Positions 42,288-49,824 of a DNA stretch of 64,000 bases are shown piece by piece (the stretch's first letter is position 1; each line of letters opens with the position of its first letter). Location of the stretch: the NCBI RefSeq assembly GCF_009299835.1, contig NZ_VKCZ01000018.1, forward strand, positions 62,001-126,000, in the 5' to 3' direction. Origin of the DNA: Microlunatus speluncae. Its GTDB lineage: Bacteria > Actinomycetota > Actinomycetes > Propionibacteriales > Propionibacteriaceae. The position numbers and the translations under genes are program-made. The notes below the pieces were generated by a model. The model was given only the letters and a program-made list of their open reading frames with translations. It searched no databases and was not told the DNA's origin.

Positions 42288-44261
42288 GTGAGCGCGCGGG
42301 TCGAGCCGGGGACGCCGGGTAGATCACTGGACCAGGGACCGCCGGAGCCGGCGCTGCTCCGGCTGGAGCACGGCCTGTTCCGGTTCTCCTACAACGAGCC
42401 GCGCAGCGCCGCCCTGCTGCTGGTCGCGACGGTGCTGGCGCTGATCTGGGCCAACCTGCCGGGCGGGACGTATCAGGCGTTCTGGCACACCGAGCTCGGG
42501 CTCTCGCTCGGCGACGTCGAGTTCTCGATGGACCTCAAGCACTGGGTCAACGACGGGCTGATGGCGTTCTTCTTCTTCGCCGTCGGGCTGGAGGTGAAGC
42601 GGGAGCTGGCGATCGGTGAGCTGACCGACCGGTCCCGGGCGGTGGTGCCGGTGCTGGCCGCGATGGCCGGGCTGGCGCTGCCGGCAGTGATCTTCCTGAT
42701 CATGAACGCGTCGGGGCCCGGGGCGGGGGCCTGGGGTGTCGTGGTGTCGACCGACACCGCCTTCGTGCTCGGCGTGCTGGCCCTGGTCGGCCCGCGCCGG
42801 GCGGCCCGACTGCGGCTGTTCATCCTGGCGCTGGCGATCACCGACGACATCGGTGCGCTGTTGATCATCGCGTTCTTCTACACCGAGTCGATCAACCTCG
42901 CGGCACTGTTTGCGGCCCTGGTCGGATTCGGGCTGATCCTCGGGCTGCGCCGGCTGCGGGTCGCGCGCGGCGCCGGCTACTTCGTCGTCGGCATCGCGAC
43001 CTGGGTGGCGATGTATCTGTCCGGCGTGCACCCGACGCTGGCCGGCGTGGTGATCGCCCTGCTGTTGCCGGTGTTCCCGCCGAAACGTCAGGCGGTCGAG
43101 CGGGCCGCCCAGCTGGCGCGGGCTTTCCGGCAGTCGCCGAACGCCAAGTACGAGCGGGCCGCCCGAGTCGGGCTGACCACCGCCGTCTCGGTGAACGAGC
43201 GGCTGCAGATCGCGTTCCACCCGCCGAACGCGCTGGTGATCATTCCGCTGTTCGCGCTGGCCAACGCCGGCGTCACGCTGCGGCCGGAGATGCTGGCCGC
43301 GGCCTACGGATCCTGGCTGACCTGGGGGATCGTGGCCGGGCTGGTGGTCGGCAAACTGGTCGGCATCGCCGGTGCCGGCGCGATCATCACCCGGCTCAGA
43401 CCGCGGGCGTTGCCGCCGGGTCTGACCCTGCCGCAGCTCGTCGGCGGAGCCGCGCTGTCGGGGATCGGCTTCACCATCTCGCTGTTCATCGTCGATCTGG
43501 CGCTGACCGACCCGGTGTTGCAGGACCAGGCCCGGGTCGGCGTGTTCACCGCCTCCTTGATCGCCGCCGGGCTCGGGGCACTGATCTTCTTCGCCATCCG
43601 CGGCCAGACCCGCGATCTGGGTCCGCCGCTGGAGCTGCTCCGGCCGGTCGATCCCGAACGTGATCACATCCGTGGCCGGGTCGACGCGCCGTACACCTTG
43701 ATCGAGTACGGCGACTTCGAGTGCCCGTTCTGTTCCCGGGCGACCGGGTCGATCCGCGAGGTCCGGGAGTTCTTCGGCGACGACCTGCGCTACGTGTTTC
43801 GGCACCTACCGATCGAACATGATCATCCGCGAGCCTTCCAGGCCGCGTTGGCCAGTGAGGCGGCCGCGGAGCAGGGCAAGTTCTGGGAGCTGCACGACCT
43901 GCTGTTCGCGAACAGCGACGCTCTGGAGCCGGAGCAGTTGCGTGGCTATGCCGAGCAGTTGGAGCTCGACCTCGAGGCGTACGACGAGGCGTTGCGGACC
44001 CGGGCCCATGCCGCCCGGGTCACCGACGATCTGATCGACGCCGAGACGTCGGAACTCACCGGGACGCCGGCCTTCTACATCGGCGAGGAACGGCTGATCG
44101 GGCCCTACGACGCGGCCCGGCTGATCTGGGAACTGGCCGAGTCGCGGGAGGCTCCTCCCGGCGCCGTCGAGGCGCCACCCGAGCCGGATCCGGAGCCGGC
44201 GGGTCGAGCGGACACTGCGGCCGAGTCGGAGAAGTCGGAGGAGAAGCCGGCCGGGTCGTGA
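42288..44261 (+). CDS. nhaA: NhaA Na+/H+ antiporter fused to a DsbA-like thioredoxin domain
   Basis: Residues about 20-430 form an NhaA antiporter with its 12 helices, including the transport-site pair in ALAITDDIGALLI (Asp-Asp near 185) and FFFAVGLEVKRELAIGEL. After a short linker (RGQTRDLGPPLELLRPVDPERDHIRG), residues about 465-630 form a thioredoxin fold of the DsbA/Thioredoxin_4 type with EYGDFECPFCSRA (CPFC at about 479-482) and a cis-Pro in LTGTPAFYIGEERL. The Pro/Glu-rich tail follows. This fusion is known in actinobacteria. The thioredoxin domain may sense or repair redox damage to the antiporter. GTG 42288 chosen. Confidence 0.92.
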   Translation: MSARVEPGTPGRSLDQGPPEPALLRLEHGLFRFSYNEPRSAALLLVATVLALIWANLPGGTYQAFWHTELGLSLGDVEFSMDLKHWVNDGLMAFFFFAVGLEVKRELAIGELTDRSRAVVPVLAAMAGLALPAVIFLIMNASGPGAGAWGVVVSTDTAFVLGVLALVGPRRAARLRLFILALAITDDIGALLIIAFFYTESINLAALFAALVGFGLILGLRRLRVARGAGYFVVGIATWVAMYLSGVHPTLAGVVIALLLPVFPPKRQAVERAAQLARAFRQSPNAKYERAARVGLTTAVSVNERLQIAFHPPNALVIIPLFALANAGVTLRPEMLAAAYGSWLTWGIVAGLVVGKLVGIAGAGAIITRLRPRALPPGLTLPQLVGGAALSGIGFTISLFIVDLALTDPVLQDQARVGVFTASLIAAGLGALIFFAIRGQTRDLGPPLELLRPVDPERDHIRGRVDAPYTLIEYGDFECPFCSRATGSIREVREFFGDDLRYVFRHLPIEHDHPRAFQAALASEAAAEQGKFWELHDLLFANSDALEPEQLRGYAEQLELDLEAYDEALRTRAHAARVTDDLIDAETSELTGTPAFYIGEERLIGPYDAARLIWELAESREAPPGAVEAPPEPDPEPAGRADTAAESEKSEEKPAGS

Positions 44262-44262
44262 T

Positions 44263-44290
44263 CCTAGTGTCCCTGGCGGGGGACACTAGG
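44263..44290. terminator. Hairpin terminator after nhaA
   Basis: CCTAGTGTCC (44263-44272) and GGACACTAGG (44281-44290) form a perfect 10-bp stem with an 8-base loop, starting one base after the nhaA stop. There is no U-tract, which is common for actinobacterial terminators. Confidence 0.7.
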
Positions 44291-44360
44291 TGCGGACCGC
44301 ACGGATTCCGGTGACACCACGCACCCTGCGCCGGCGTCCGACCCGGGTCAGGGTTGTCCC

Positions 44361-44960
44361 ATGAACACCAAGATCTCCGACACCCCGACCCATGATCATC
44401 GGACCCCGACCGTGCTGAGCCGGGTGCTGGCCCGCTGGCCGAGCGTGGTCGGGCTGGCCGCTCTCGTCGCGACCTCCGCCGACGGCGTCGATGCCCACAT
44501 CACCGCAACCGTGATCATGGGCGCGGCCCTGTGTTACCTCGCCGCCGCCGCCGTCGGCTGGCGTCCCGCCGGCTGGATCGCGATCCCGGTGGTCTTCGGC
44601 CTACTGCTGGCGGCGATGGCCATCCCGGCCGTGGACGCGATCGTGATGTTGCTGGTCCTGGCGGTGCTCCTGGTCGTGGTCGGCCTGATCCGACTGCCCC
44701 GATCGGGCTGGCGCGAGCTCGGTCTGCAGGCCGCCGGCTTCGCCGGCTTCACCGCGTTGGGACTGACCGCGATGATGGTGACCCCGGTGCTCGCCGCCCA
44801 CCTGGCCGCGCTGGCGGCGATCGGCCACGGCGTCTGGGACCTGGTGCACCACCGCCGGGACAAGGTGGTCAACCGGTCACTGACCGAAACCTGCATGGTG
44901 CTCGACTTCGGTCTCGGCGCGGTGACCTTGATCATCACCTGGATCACTCTCGCCGGCTGA
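44361..44960 (+). CDS. Unknown integral membrane protein
   Basis: The 199-residue protein has a polar head (MNTKISDTPTHDHR) and about six hydrophobic helices separated by short loops. A conserved-looking HGVWDLVHHRRDKVVNRSLTE segment before the last helix is His-rich. I recognise no family. Its 3' end overlaps the convergent cupin gene by 17 bases. It may be a small transporter or a sensor; nothing further can be said. Confidence 0.65.
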   Translation: MNTKISDTPTHDHRTPTVLSRVLARWPSVVGLAALVATSADGVDAHITATVIMGAALCYLAAAAVGWRPAGWIAIPVVFGLLLAAMAIPAVDAIVMLLVLAVLLVVVGLIRLPRSGWRELGLQAAGFAGFTALGLTAMMVTPVLAAHLAALAAIGHGVWDLVHHRRDKVVNRSLTETCMVLDFGLGAVTLIITWITLAG

Positions 44961-45372
44961 CCGACTCCGGCGGGACCAGTTCGGAGTCGTACGCGGCGAA
45001 GATCTCCGGCATGCTCCGGCCCTGCTGCCGCTCCGGGTTGTGCAGCACCGCGATCAGCTCCCTGATCTTGGGCGTCATGATCAACAGATAGCGGGCAACG
45101 GTGGGGCCGGCGTTCCAGTAGGTGTGCACGACGCCCGCCTTGGCCAGCGCCGCCCCACCCGCCGGGACGTCGAACTCCCTGCCGTCGAAGGAGAATCCGA
45201 GGCTGCCGTCGAGCACGTACCAGGCCTCGTCGTCGCCGTTGTGGACGTGCAGCGGCGCCACCGGCTCGGGCTGCCCGCTCCGGGACACCGGTTGGGTCCA
45301 CTCGGCCACGACGAAGTCGGAACCGGCATCGAGCTCCTGCGCCGCGAGGGCGGGGCGGATGAGGTCACTCAT
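44944..45372 (-). CDS. Cupin-domain protein
   Basis: The 142-residue protein is a single-domain cupin. Motif 1 is PLHVHNGDDEAWYVLDGSLGFSFDG (the HxH and Glu metal ligands) and motif 2 PAGGAALAKAGVVHTYWNAG (His ligand). Substrate unknown. Its ATG overlaps the stop of a truncated VOC gene (ATGA), which in turn follows an ArsR regulator, so the three form one operon. Confidence 0.87.
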   Translation of the reverse strand: MSDLIRPALAAQELDAGSDFVVAEWTQPVSRSGQPEPVAPLHVHNGDDEAWYVLDGSLGFSFDGREFDVPAGGAALAKAGVVHTYWNAGPTVARYLLIMTPKIRELIAVLHNPERQQGRSMPEIFAAYDSELVPPESVSRRE

Positions 45373-45506
45373 CGCTCGTCCTCCGCCCCGAACGCCTCGG
45401 CGTAGAAGGCGAGTGCTTCGGCGGCTCCGTTGACGGCGAGGTAGGGGACCACCTTCTCCGGGGTCGACGGAGACCGTCCCGGCGGGATCGTGGGCTGATC
45501 GGTCAT
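45369..45506 (-). pseudogene. Truncated PhnB-like VOC gene (N-terminal 45 residues only)
   Basis: The short frame reads MTDQPTIPPGRSPSTPEKV then VPYLAVNGAAEALAFYAEAFGA, which is the first beta-alpha unit of PhnB-type VOC proteins, and then stops after EDER. A full protein would be about 150 residues. The start at 45506 is the second ATG of AAAGG-ACC-ATGATC-ATG; the first (45512) is too near the ribosome site. The stop overlaps the cupin start, so the remnant may persist because it drives coupled translation of the cupin. It was probably produced by an in-frame deletion or replacement. Confidence 0.7.
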
Positions 45507-45543
45507 GATCATGGTCCTTTCGTGGCAGCGCGGGGCCGCGCGG

Positions 45544-45894
45544 TCAGGGTTGGCTCGGGGCTCGTCCGGCGCCGCCCTCGACGTGCCGCTTGAAGGAGGC
45601 GAGGTTGGCCTGCCAGTGCGCCTGGACCTGATCGAGCCAGGCCTGGCAGCCGACCAGCCCCTCGGGGTTGAGCGAGAAGACGCGGACCCGGGCGTCGTCG
45701 CGATTGCGCTGGTCGGTGACCAGGCCGTGCTGCAACAGCAGGCGCAGGTGCCGGCTCATCGCCGAGGGGGAGAGTCCGGTCAGCCGGGCCAACTCACCGG
45801 CCGAATGCGGTCGGGCACCGAGCAGTTCGACGACCTGGCAGCGGTGCGGATCCGACAGGGCCACGAAGGACCGGGCGACCGAACTCGTAGACAC
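45544..45894 (-). CDS. ArsR-family transcriptional regulator
   Basis: The 116-residue winged-helix protein has SFVALSDPHRCQVVELLGARPHSAGELARLTGLSPSAMSRHLRLLLQHGLVTDQRNRDDARVRVFSLNPEGL, the classic ArsR layout for the branch that pairs with VOC or SRPBCC genes. It has no Cys metal-binding motif, so it is probably not a metal sensor. It begins at GTG 45894, four bases before a palindrome, and lies directly upstream of the truncated VOC gene and the cupin, which it likely controls. Confidence 0.9.
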   Translation of the reverse strand: MSTSSVARSFVALSDPHRCQVVELLGARPHSAGELARLTGLSPSAMSRHLRLLLQHGLVTDQRNRDDARVRVFSLNPEGLVGCQAWLDQVQAHWQANLASFKRHVEGGAGRAPSQP

Positions 45895-45897
45895 ATC

Positions 45898-45912
45898 CGT
45901 GAATATTTCACG
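45898..45912. promoter_or_regulatory. Operator-like palindrome upstream of the ArsR gene
   Basis: CGTGAA-TAT-TTCACG is a perfect 6-bp inverted repeat with an AT-rich centre, only three bases from the regulator's GTG. ArsR proteins commonly bind such 12-2-12 or shorter dyads over their own promoter. Autoregulation is inferred. Confidence 0.6.
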
Positions 45913-45926
45913 AGTGTGTCAACTAA

Positions 45927-46358
45927 TCAACCCTTCGGCCACCGGGACCGGACGAGGTGGACCAAGCCAGCCGCAACGCCGGGCATCAACAGCAGCAGGA
46001 CGACGAGCAGGGGCAGCGGCAGCCCGGAGGCCAGCGTCAGGCCGACCAGGCCGGCGGTGATCAGGAACCAGGACATGCCGAGGCCGGTCCGGTGCGCGGC
46101 GAAGACCAGCGCGGCGAGGGCGGCGGCCAGGAAGGCCGCGAGCAACAGGGCCCGCGGCGCGGCACAGGCCCAGCCCTGGATCGTGCAGCTCGCTGACTCG
46201 ATCAGGCTGAGCCCGTAGCCGAGACCGAAGATCGCGCCGGCGATCCCGGTGCTCAGGTAGGCCCGCGCCAAGGGTCCGACGACGGGATGTGGCCGGGAGG
46301 ACGTACGCCGCTCGGAGCGCGTCGGGGTGGTGACGGTACCGATCGTTGCTTCAGCCAT
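45927..46358 (-). CDS. Unknown four-helix membrane protein
   Basis: The 143-residue protein has a cytosolic Thr/Arg-rich head (about 28 residues) and four hydrophobic helices, with two Cys in the first outside loop (SASCTIQGWACAAPRA) that could form a disulphide. I recognise no family. It is followed by the ArsR operon in the same direction and preceded by a terminator that separates it from the Ugp-like genes. Confidence 0.62.
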   Translation of the reverse strand: MAEATIGTVTTPTRSERRTSSRPHPVVGPLARAYLSTGIAGAIFGLGYGLSLIESASCTIQGWACAAPRALLLAAFLAAALAALVFAAHRTGLGMSWFLITAGLVGLTLASGLPLPLLVVLLLLMPGVAAGLVHLVRSRWPKG

Positions 46359-46416
46359 GCTCCCAGCCTGAGTCGGCGGCGGTCGGAAATCGTCTGGCCG
46401 CGGTGCAGCCGTCCGG

Positions 46417-46448
46417 CCCGGTCCTCAGACCGCGGCACGAGGACCGGG
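46417..46448. terminator. Hairpin terminator of the Ugp-like operon
   Basis: CCCGGTCCTC (46417-46426) and GAGGACCGGG (46439-46448) form a perfect 10-bp stem with a 12-base loop, immediately after the stop of the minus-strand binding-protein gene (46456). No U-tract. Confidence 0.65.
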
Positions 46449-46455
46449 TCCGACC

Positions 46456-47829
46456 TCAGGTGGTGACCACCCGCTCCAGGTCCTCCCGGTTGTCGGCCAT
46501 GATCTCCTCGAGCCGCGGCCGGATCCCGCTCAGCGCCTCGGCCGCGGGCACGTTGTCGCCGTACACCTTCGTCATGGCTCGGCTGATCTCGTCCGTACCG
46601 GCCTGGAACCAGGAGATCCGGTCGGCGGTCCTGGCGTTGGGCAGCTGTTCCAGGGCGACGCCGAAGTTGGGGTTCTCGGCGACCAGCTCCTTGACCGTCT
46701 TCGTCTCCCGGGCCGCCTTGACGATCGGCACGTAGCCGGTGCTGGCGTGCCAGTAGGCGGCGATCTCCGGAGTGGCGAGGAACTTGAACAGTTCGGCCGC
46801 CGCGTCCTGCCGGTCCTTGGAGTCGGCCTTGACGATCGACAGCCCGGAGCCGCCGGTGGGCACCTGGGTCCGCTCGGATTCCTTGCCCAGCATGAAAGCC
46901 ACGCCGATGTCGAACTTCGCGGCCTGCATCGCGCCGCGCAGCGAAGCGGTCGAGCCATGGCAGCAGGCGGCGAGGCCGGTGGTGTAGTCGGTCATCGCCT
47001 CCTTGGCCAGATAGCCGAACTTCCGCCGGTGGATGAAGTCGCGCTGCCAGTCCAGCCAGGCCACGCCGGGCTCCTGGTCGATGGTGATCTCGTACTCCTT
47101 CGAGAACGCCCCGCCCCAGGCCCAGATCTGGGCCTGGCCGAACCAGTTGTCGGCCGAGCCGAACGCCATCGCCTGCAGCGGTTTGCCGCTGACCGTGATC
47201 TTGGCAAGCTCCGGTGCGTAATCGGCCAGGTCGTCCCAGGTCCTCGGTCCCTCCGCCGGCAGCCCGACCTGCCGGAACACCTCGCGATTGAAGTAGAACA
47301 AGGGATTCGAGCGGGCGAACGGGACGACGTAGGTCTTGCCGGCCGCGACGCCCTCGCCGACGTAGTTGTCCAGATAGACGTCCAGCGACCAGTCGGCGGT
47401 GAAGTACGGATCGAGCTCGGCGAAGACGCCGGAGAAGTAGAACTGCAGCCACTGCAACTCCGGGAAGCAGACCACGTCCGGCACCTGCCGGGCCTGCAGC
47501 GCGGCGGTCAGCTTCTGGTTCAGGGTCTGGTAGTTCAGCTGCGATTCGGAGACGGCGACGATGTCGGTCTGCGACTCGTTGAATCGGCGCAGCATCTCGT
47601 TGATCGCGTCCTGTGGTCCGGCCGTCCAGGGCGACCAGAACAGCACCGGTGTGCGGCCCTGGTATTCCTGCGGGACCTGCAGATCCGCCTGCCGATAGGC
47701 GTTGTTGACCGTGCCCTCGGTGCTCGCGCCGGGCGCTCCGCAGCCGGCCAGGGCGGCGGCCGCGCCGGTCAGGCCGAGCACGGACAACATCGCCCGGCGG
47801 GAGTGGGTGGGCAGGGTGGACTCTGTCAT
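46456..47829 (-). CDS. Sugar ABC transporter substrate-binding lipoprotein (UgpB-like)
   Basis: The 457-residue type 1 binding protein has a twin-arginine-like signal (SRRAMLSVLGLTGAAAALAGC, ending in the lipobox). It shows the CUT1 layout VLFWSPWTAGPQDAINEMLRRFNES, VVCFPELQWLQFYFSGVFAELDPYF, YVVPFARSNPLFYFNREVFRQVGLP and FLATPEIAAYWHASTGYVPIV, resembling glycerol-3-phosphate/maltose binders. It is unrelated in detail to the five-copy family. GGAG-TCGATC-ATG gives the start at 47829. It is the last gene after the two permeases. Confidence 0.92.
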   Translation of the reverse strand: MTESTLPTHSRRAMLSVLGLTGAAAALAGCGAPGASTEGTVNNAYRQADLQVPQEYQGRTPVLFWSPWTAGPQDAINEMLRRFNESQTDIVAVSESQLNYQTLNQKLTAALQARQVPDVVCFPELQWLQFYFSGVFAELDPYFTADWSLDVYLDNYVGEGVAAGKTYVVPFARSNPLFYFNREVFRQVGLPAEGPRTWDDLADYAPELAKITVSGKPLQAMAFGSADNWFGQAQIWAWGGAFSKEYEITIDQEPGVAWLDWQRDFIHRRKFGYLAKEAMTDYTTGLAACCHGSTASLRGAMQAAKFDIGVAFMLGKESERTQVPTGGSGLSIVKADSKDRQDAAAELFKFLATPEIAAYWHASTGYVPIVKAARETKTVKELVAENPNFGVALEQLPNARTADRISWFQAGTDEISRAMTKVYGDNVPAAEALSGIRPRLEEIMADNREDLERVVTT

Positions 47830-47858
47830 GATCGACTCCGATTTCTTGGTGGGTACGG

Positions 47859-48683
47859 TCAGCGCAGCGCGCCGGCGGCGAGACCGCCGACGATGCGGCG
47901 CTGGGCCAGGAAGAAGATGATCAACATCGGTAGCGCGGTGATCACGGTGCCGGCCATCACGGCACCCCAGTTGTTGTAGCCCTCCTCGGACCGGAGGAAC
48001 ATCAGCCCGATCGGCAGCGTGCGCATGGTGACCGTGTTGGTGGCGATCAACGGCCAGACGAAGTCGTTCCACTTTCCGATCAGGATGATCAGGGTCGCGG
48101 TGATGATCATCGGCCGGGACAGCGGCAGCACCAGCTGGATCAGCCGGTGCACGTGGCCGGCTCCGTCCAGCGTCATCGCGTCCACCAGCTCGGCCGAGAT
48201 CCGGCGCATCTGCTGCAGCAGCAGGAACATCGCGAACGCGGTGCCGATGCCAGGCAGGATCAGCCCCTGATAAGTGTTGATCCAACCGAGATTGCCGATC
48301 GTGATGTAGTTGACCAGCAGCGTGACGTGCCCGGGCAGCATCAACGATCCCAGCATCAGCAGCAGGATCGGCCGCTTCCAGCGGAACGGCACGAAGGCGA
48401 AGGCGTACGCACTCATGATCGCCAGCAACAGCTCCAGCGTCGTGCCGACCGTGGTGGTGATCACCGAGTTGAGCAGGAACCGGTCGAACGGCGCGGCGGT
48501 CCAGGCCTCGACGAAGTTCTCCCAGCGGGGCAGTGCCGGGAACCAGGTGACCGGAAAGGTGTAGATCTCCTCCGGTGCCTTGAGCGAAGTGCTGAACAGC
48601 CAGTAGAGCGGGATCGCGAAGACGGCGAACGTGATCACCAGCAACGGATAGAGCAGGATCGGGCGGAGCACCTGGGTCTTCAC
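47859..48683 (-). CDS. Sugar ABC transporter permease (UgpE/AraQ type)
   Basis: The 274-residue protein has six helices and the EAA loop ELVDAMTLDGAGHVHRLIQLVLPLSRP. It begins LYPLLVITFAVFAIPLYWLFSTSLK as in the UgpE group. The ATG overlaps the upstream permease's stop by four bases. Together with the preceding gene it forms the channel of the importer; no ATPase is encoded here. Confidence 0.92.
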   Translation of the reverse strand: MKTQVLRPILLYPLLVITFAVFAIPLYWLFSTSLKAPEEIYTFPVTWFPALPRWENFVEAWTAAPFDRFLLNSVITTTVGTTLELLLAIMSAYAFAFVPFRWKRPILLLMLGSLMLPGHVTLLVNYITIGNLGWINTYQGLILPGIGTAFAMFLLLQQMRRISAELVDAMTLDGAGHVHRLIQLVLPLSRPMIITATLIILIGKWNDFVWPLIATNTVTMRTLPIGLMFLRSEEGYNNWGAVMAGTVITALPMLIIFFLAQRRIVGGLAAGALR

Positions 48684-49639
48684 TGGTAGTGCACCGACCG
48701 ATCGCCGATCCGGAGCTGGATGATCGTCAGCACCAGCAGCAGAAGGAACATCAGGGTGGCGGAGGCGGCCGAGGCTCCGACGTCGAACTCGCGGAAGGCG
48801 TCGGCGTAGATCAGCCAGCTCAGCGTGGTGCTGGAGTCACCCGGCCCGCCCTCGGTCAGGGTGGCGATGATGTCGAAGGCCTGGGCGGCACCGATCAGCC
48901 CGGTGATCGACAGGAACAGGGTGGCGGGGGAGAGCAGCGGCAGGGTGAGATGGCGATGCAGCCGCCAGCCGGTGGCGCCGTCCAGCGCTGCGGCCTCGTA
49001 CACGTCCTTCGGCAAGTCCAGGATCGCGGTGTAGTAAATGATCGTCACGAACCCGAGCCGCTGCCACAGGTAGGCCACCGTGATCGCCCAGACCGACCAG
49101 TCCGAGGTCGTCGTCCAGCGCGGTGAGTCCATCCCGATCAGGTCGAAGGCGACCCGGGACAAGCCGTAGGTGGGGTCGAAGATGAACAGCCACAGCACGC
49201 CGATCGCCGCCCCGGGCAACAGATGTGGGGCGAACGCGATCGTCCGGACGATGCCGCTGAACCGGATCCGGGTGGCCAGCAGCAGCCCCATCAGGATGCC
49301 GCCGATCAGGCTCACGATCGTGCCGACGCCGGTGAAGATCGCCGTGTTGATCAACGCCGCGTGGAAGCGGGAATCGTTGATCATCGACAGGTAGTTCCGC
49401 AGCCCGACGAAGGTCGGCGTCGGATCGACCAGGTCCCACTTGGTGAAGCTCAGGTAGAAGTTGTAGATCGTCGGCCAGTAGGAGAAGACCAGGATGACGA
49501 TGAGGTTCGGCGCGATCAGCGCGCCGAACAGCAAGGCGTTGCGGAGATTGCGGTTGCGGCGGGCGGGTCGCGGTGGGGGCGGCGCAGGATCGACTGGCGC
49601 GGTGACGGCCGCGCCCCGAACGGCCGTGCTCGTGCTCAC
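48680..49639 (-). CDS. Sugar ABC transporter permease (UgpA type)
   Basis: The 319-residue protein has an extended Pro/Arg-rich N-terminus and six helices (ALLFGALIAPNLIVILVFSYWPTIYNFYLSF at the start). The EAA loop is DVYEAAALDGATGWRLHRHLTLPLL. The start is GTG 49639; an ATG at about 49660 belongs to another frame. It is the first gene of the permease-permease-binding protein operon. A CUT1 importer of a polyol-phosphate or oligosaccharide is likely; ligand unknown. Confidence 0.92.
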   Translation of the reverse strand: MSTSTAVRGAAVTAPVDPAPPPPRPARRNRNLRNALLFGALIAPNLIVILVFSYWPTIYNFYLSFTKWDLVDPTPTFVGLRNYLSMINDSRFHAALINTAIFTGVGTIVSLIGGILMGLLLATRIRFSGIVRTIAFAPHLLPGAAIGVLWLFIFDPTYGLSRVAFDLIGMDSPRWTTTSDWSVWAITVAYLWQRLGFVTIIYYTAILDLPKDVYEAAALDGATGWRLHRHLTLPLLSPATLFLSITGLIGAAQAFDIIATLTEGGPGDSSTTLSWLIYADAFREFDVGASAASATLMFLLLLVLTIIQLRIGDRSVHYQ

Positions 49640-49750
49640 GATGGTTGATCATGAACAGCGAAGGTAACGCGCTACCGCCGGGACCGTGGCTCGACCATGA
49701 ACACGGCCCCACCAGCTAATCCAGTGACCGGACAAGCCGGCTGCGGTTGT

Positions 49751-49820
49751 TCGTTCCCTGAGCCTGTCGAAGGGCAAGCACAGTTGATCACCTTGGCCCT
49801 TCGGCAGGCTCAGGGAACGA
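49751..49820. repeat. REP-like palindrome, second copy
   Basis: A 24-bp arm containing CCTGAGCCTGTCGAAGGG and its inverse with one substitution (CCCTTCGGCAGG) form a long stem around a loop that includes TTGATCA. It lies between valS and the Ugp-like operon. It is the same family as the element at 23617-23702; in both copies TGATCA sits in the loop. It may terminate valS transcription. Confidence 0.85.
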
Positions 49821-49824
49821 TGAG

